DNA of 7,111 nt from Bacillota bacterium (GTDB lineage Bacteria > Bacillota > Clostridia > Lachnospirales > Anaerotignaceae): contig JAFYQL010000117.1 of assembly GCA_017547125.1 (NCBI GenBank), positions 1 to 7,111 on the forward strand, written 5' to 3'. The position numbers and the translations under genes were made by a program. The notes under the pieces are model-generated. The model was given only the letters and a program-made list of their open reading frames with translations. It was not told the origin of the DNA and did no database searches. Of the stretch, positions 5,908-7,111 are shown piece after piece; position 1 is the stretch's first letter; each line of letters begins with the position of its first letter.

Positions 5908-7002
5908 ATGTACACCGAATATACAAGAAATCTTTGTTACAACTTAATAGCAGACGGATACTATATAGCATCAAATAAAAAGCTTATAACAGAGCAAACT
6001 CCGGTTATAATACTGATGAAAAGCCAGAGCCCGGTGCTTTATATGGTAAATATTATAAATGCAGACTTTTATCTTGCAGGCCACTTTGAAAGACAGAGCA
6101 AGGCTATGATGGGAGATGTGCAGACAAATTTAAGAAATATGTATTGTTCAAGCTGCGTAAGCATCAATATTCTTGTTTCGTCAGTGCTGGCAGAAGAAAA
6201 TAAAAAATTCTGTGATGAAAAGGTAGTTGAAACAGGCGAAAGAGTAAGCCAGGTGTGGTGGACTGCAGACCTTAACACAAAAGAGCTTTACGTTGGCAAA
6301 GAGCAGCCAAGCAAGGTTGACGGTATTGAAAAGCTTGTGAAAATGGCATTTTCAGGCGAAAAGCATCATGGAAATACAGAATTATCAAGCATAGTTAAAG
6401 AAGCAGCACCAAAAAGTGCACTTCCTGTTAAGAGCGAAGGCTTATCTTTTACATTTGCGCTTATTTTCTTTAATCTGTTTATATTTGCATATACATATTT
6501 TTCCGGAAACCTTGTGCAGTTTTTGAAGCAGTTTGGCTGCAGTTATGAGCGCATTGCAATGAACGGCGAGTTTTACAGACTGCTTACGTCTATGTTTTTT
6601 CACGCAGACTGGAGTCATGTGTTGTTTAATGCCCTTTCCATTTATATTTTTGGCTCACGATGTGAAAAATATATAGGAAGAAAATATACAGTTGCATTGT
6701 ATTTTGCATCAGGTGTGGGCGCGGCTATATTAAGCGCATCACAGGGTGCAGTGCTTTCTGTTGGTGCATCGGGTGCAGTGTTTGGCCTTATAGGCGCAGT
6801 GCTTGTGCTTAGCAGAATGAGAAAGCGTGAAGTTGGCGGAATAAGCTATTTCACTATACTTTTGTACGCAATGGTGTCGATAGGTATGGGCGTTATGGCT
6901 GAAGGTGTGGATAATTTTGCACATGTTGGTGGTCTTTTGGTGGGTGCTATGCTTCAGTATGTGTTTGTGCTGGGCGAAGATATCAAAGAAAGACGTAAAT
7001 AA
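5908..7002 (+). CDS. Rhomboid-family intramembrane serine protease with N-terminal extramembrane domain (YqgP/GluP-like)
   Basis: This 364-residue protein cleaves membrane protein substrates within the bilayer. Residues 1 to about 175 form a soluble N-terminal domain with a CSSC pair (C80, C83) and other cysteines (C10, C102). Residues 180-356 form a six-helix rhomboid core: first helix about 180-198, a long loop containing HADWSHVLFN (232-241, with H237 and N241 of the HxxxN oxyanion motif), nucleophile Ser288 in GASG (286-289), and catalytic His339 in AHVGG. The catalytic dyad is complete. The layout matches the front of Bacillus YqgP, but the C-terminal TPR segment of YqgP is absent; the protein ends shortly after helix six with a charged tail. 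The start has AAAAGGAG 5 nt upstream. Substrates are unknown. In YqgP the N-terminal domain has been linked to divalent metal sensing and MgtE turnover; whether that holds here is untested. Confidence 0.93.
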   Translation: MYTEYTRNLCYNLIADGYYIASNKKLITEQTPVIILMKSQSPVLYMVNIINADFYLAGHFERQSKAMMGDVQTNLRNMYCSSCVSINILVSSVLAEENKKFCDEKVVETGERVSQVWWTADLNTKELYVGKEQPSKVDGIEKLVKMAFSGEKHHGNTELSSIVKEAAPKSALPVKSEGLSFTFALIFFNLFIFAYTYFSGNLVQFLKQFGCSYERIAMNGEFYRLLTSMFFHADWSHVLFNALSIYIFGSRCEKYIGRKYTVALYFASGVGAAILSASQGAVLSVGASGAVFGLIGAVLVLSRMRKREVGGISYFTILLYAMVSIGMGVMAEGVDNFAHVGGLLVGAMLQYVFVLGEDIKERRK

Positions 7003-7057
7003 AGTGGAAAAATAACAAAGTTATCAACATCAAAGTTGTTAACAATGTGAATAACTT
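7003..7057. other. Cluster of DnaA-box-like 9-mers and inverted repeats
   Basis: TGTGAATAA (7046-7054) is the reverse complement of TTATTCACA, an exact match to the DnaA-box consensus TTATNCACA. TTATCAACA (7021-7029) differs at one position. TTGTTAACA (7036-7044) and the reverse-strand TTTTCCACT (7004-7012) are looser matches. The block also contains the outer inverted repeat AAGTTAT (7018-7024) / ATAACTT (7051-7057) and the palindrome TTGTTAACAA (7036-7045). Such a cluster is typical of DnaA-regulated regions or oriC, but the window ends before any diagnostic gene. No clear terminator follows the rhomboid gene. The final bases (7058-7111) are AT-rich, with no gene visible. Confidence 0.35.
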
Positions 7058-7111
7058 ATAAAACTGTAACTGAAAAATATTACAAAACAGTCAAAAAAGC
7101 TTGGAAAATAA

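Noticed and set aside
1..7111. CRISPR array, insertion sequence, tRNA or rRNA
   Set aside because: I see no regularly spaced direct repeats, transposase frame with terminal repeats, cloverleaf sequence or rRNA-like segment.

Overview
The window is 7.1 kb of AT-rich chromosomal DNA. It carries six complete protein-coding genes, all on the + strand, with short to medium intergenic gaps. The AT-rich spacers, strong GGAGG-type ribosome binding sites, frequent AGA arginine codons, and sigma-A-like promoters point to a low-GC Gram-positive anaerobe, probably a Clostridia-class Firmicute. Oxygen-sensitive protein types (a Cys-rich flavoprotein and a radical SAM enzyme) fit this. No mobile element, CRISPR array, tRNA or rRNA is visible.

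Left half (about 80-4563): a clear promoter (81-110) drives a cytoplasmic CE4/NodB-fold hydrolase (198-1031). A flavodoxin-fold iron-sulfur flavoprotein-like oxidoreductase (1056-1718) follows after a 24-nt gap. After a hairpin and a 184-nt gap comes an AGCS-family sodium:alanine/glycine symporter (1903-3285). Two consecutive hairpins separate it from an M20 zinc peptidase of the carboxypeptidase G2/ArgE type (3375-4523), which ends at a textbook intrinsic terminator. A transporter, a C-N hydrolase resembling the HpPgdA/PuuE/cyclic-imidase group, a second amide-bond hydrolase and a redox flavoprotein together suggest a small uptake-and-breakdown module for an amino-acid-like or cyclic amide compound. 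The substrate cannot be read from the sequence.

Right half (4564-7111): a 378-nt non-coding gap contains two candidate promoters. The second is followed at the expected transcription start by a perfect 8-bp hairpin. This leads to a monocistronic radical SAM protein (4942-5796) with its own terminator. A strong extended -10 promoter (5849-5877) then drives a rhomboid protease with a roughly 175-residue N-terminal extramembrane domain (5908-7002), resembling the front part of Bacillus YqgP/GluP. The last 109 bases are non-coding and contain several DnaA-box-like 9-mers and inverted repeats, possibly the edge of a DnaA-binding region.

Nothing here is a certain new system. The best leads are the hydrolase/symporter/peptidase/flavoprotein module, the orphan radical SAM enzyme with its 5' hairpin, and the DnaA-box-like cluster at the right edge.
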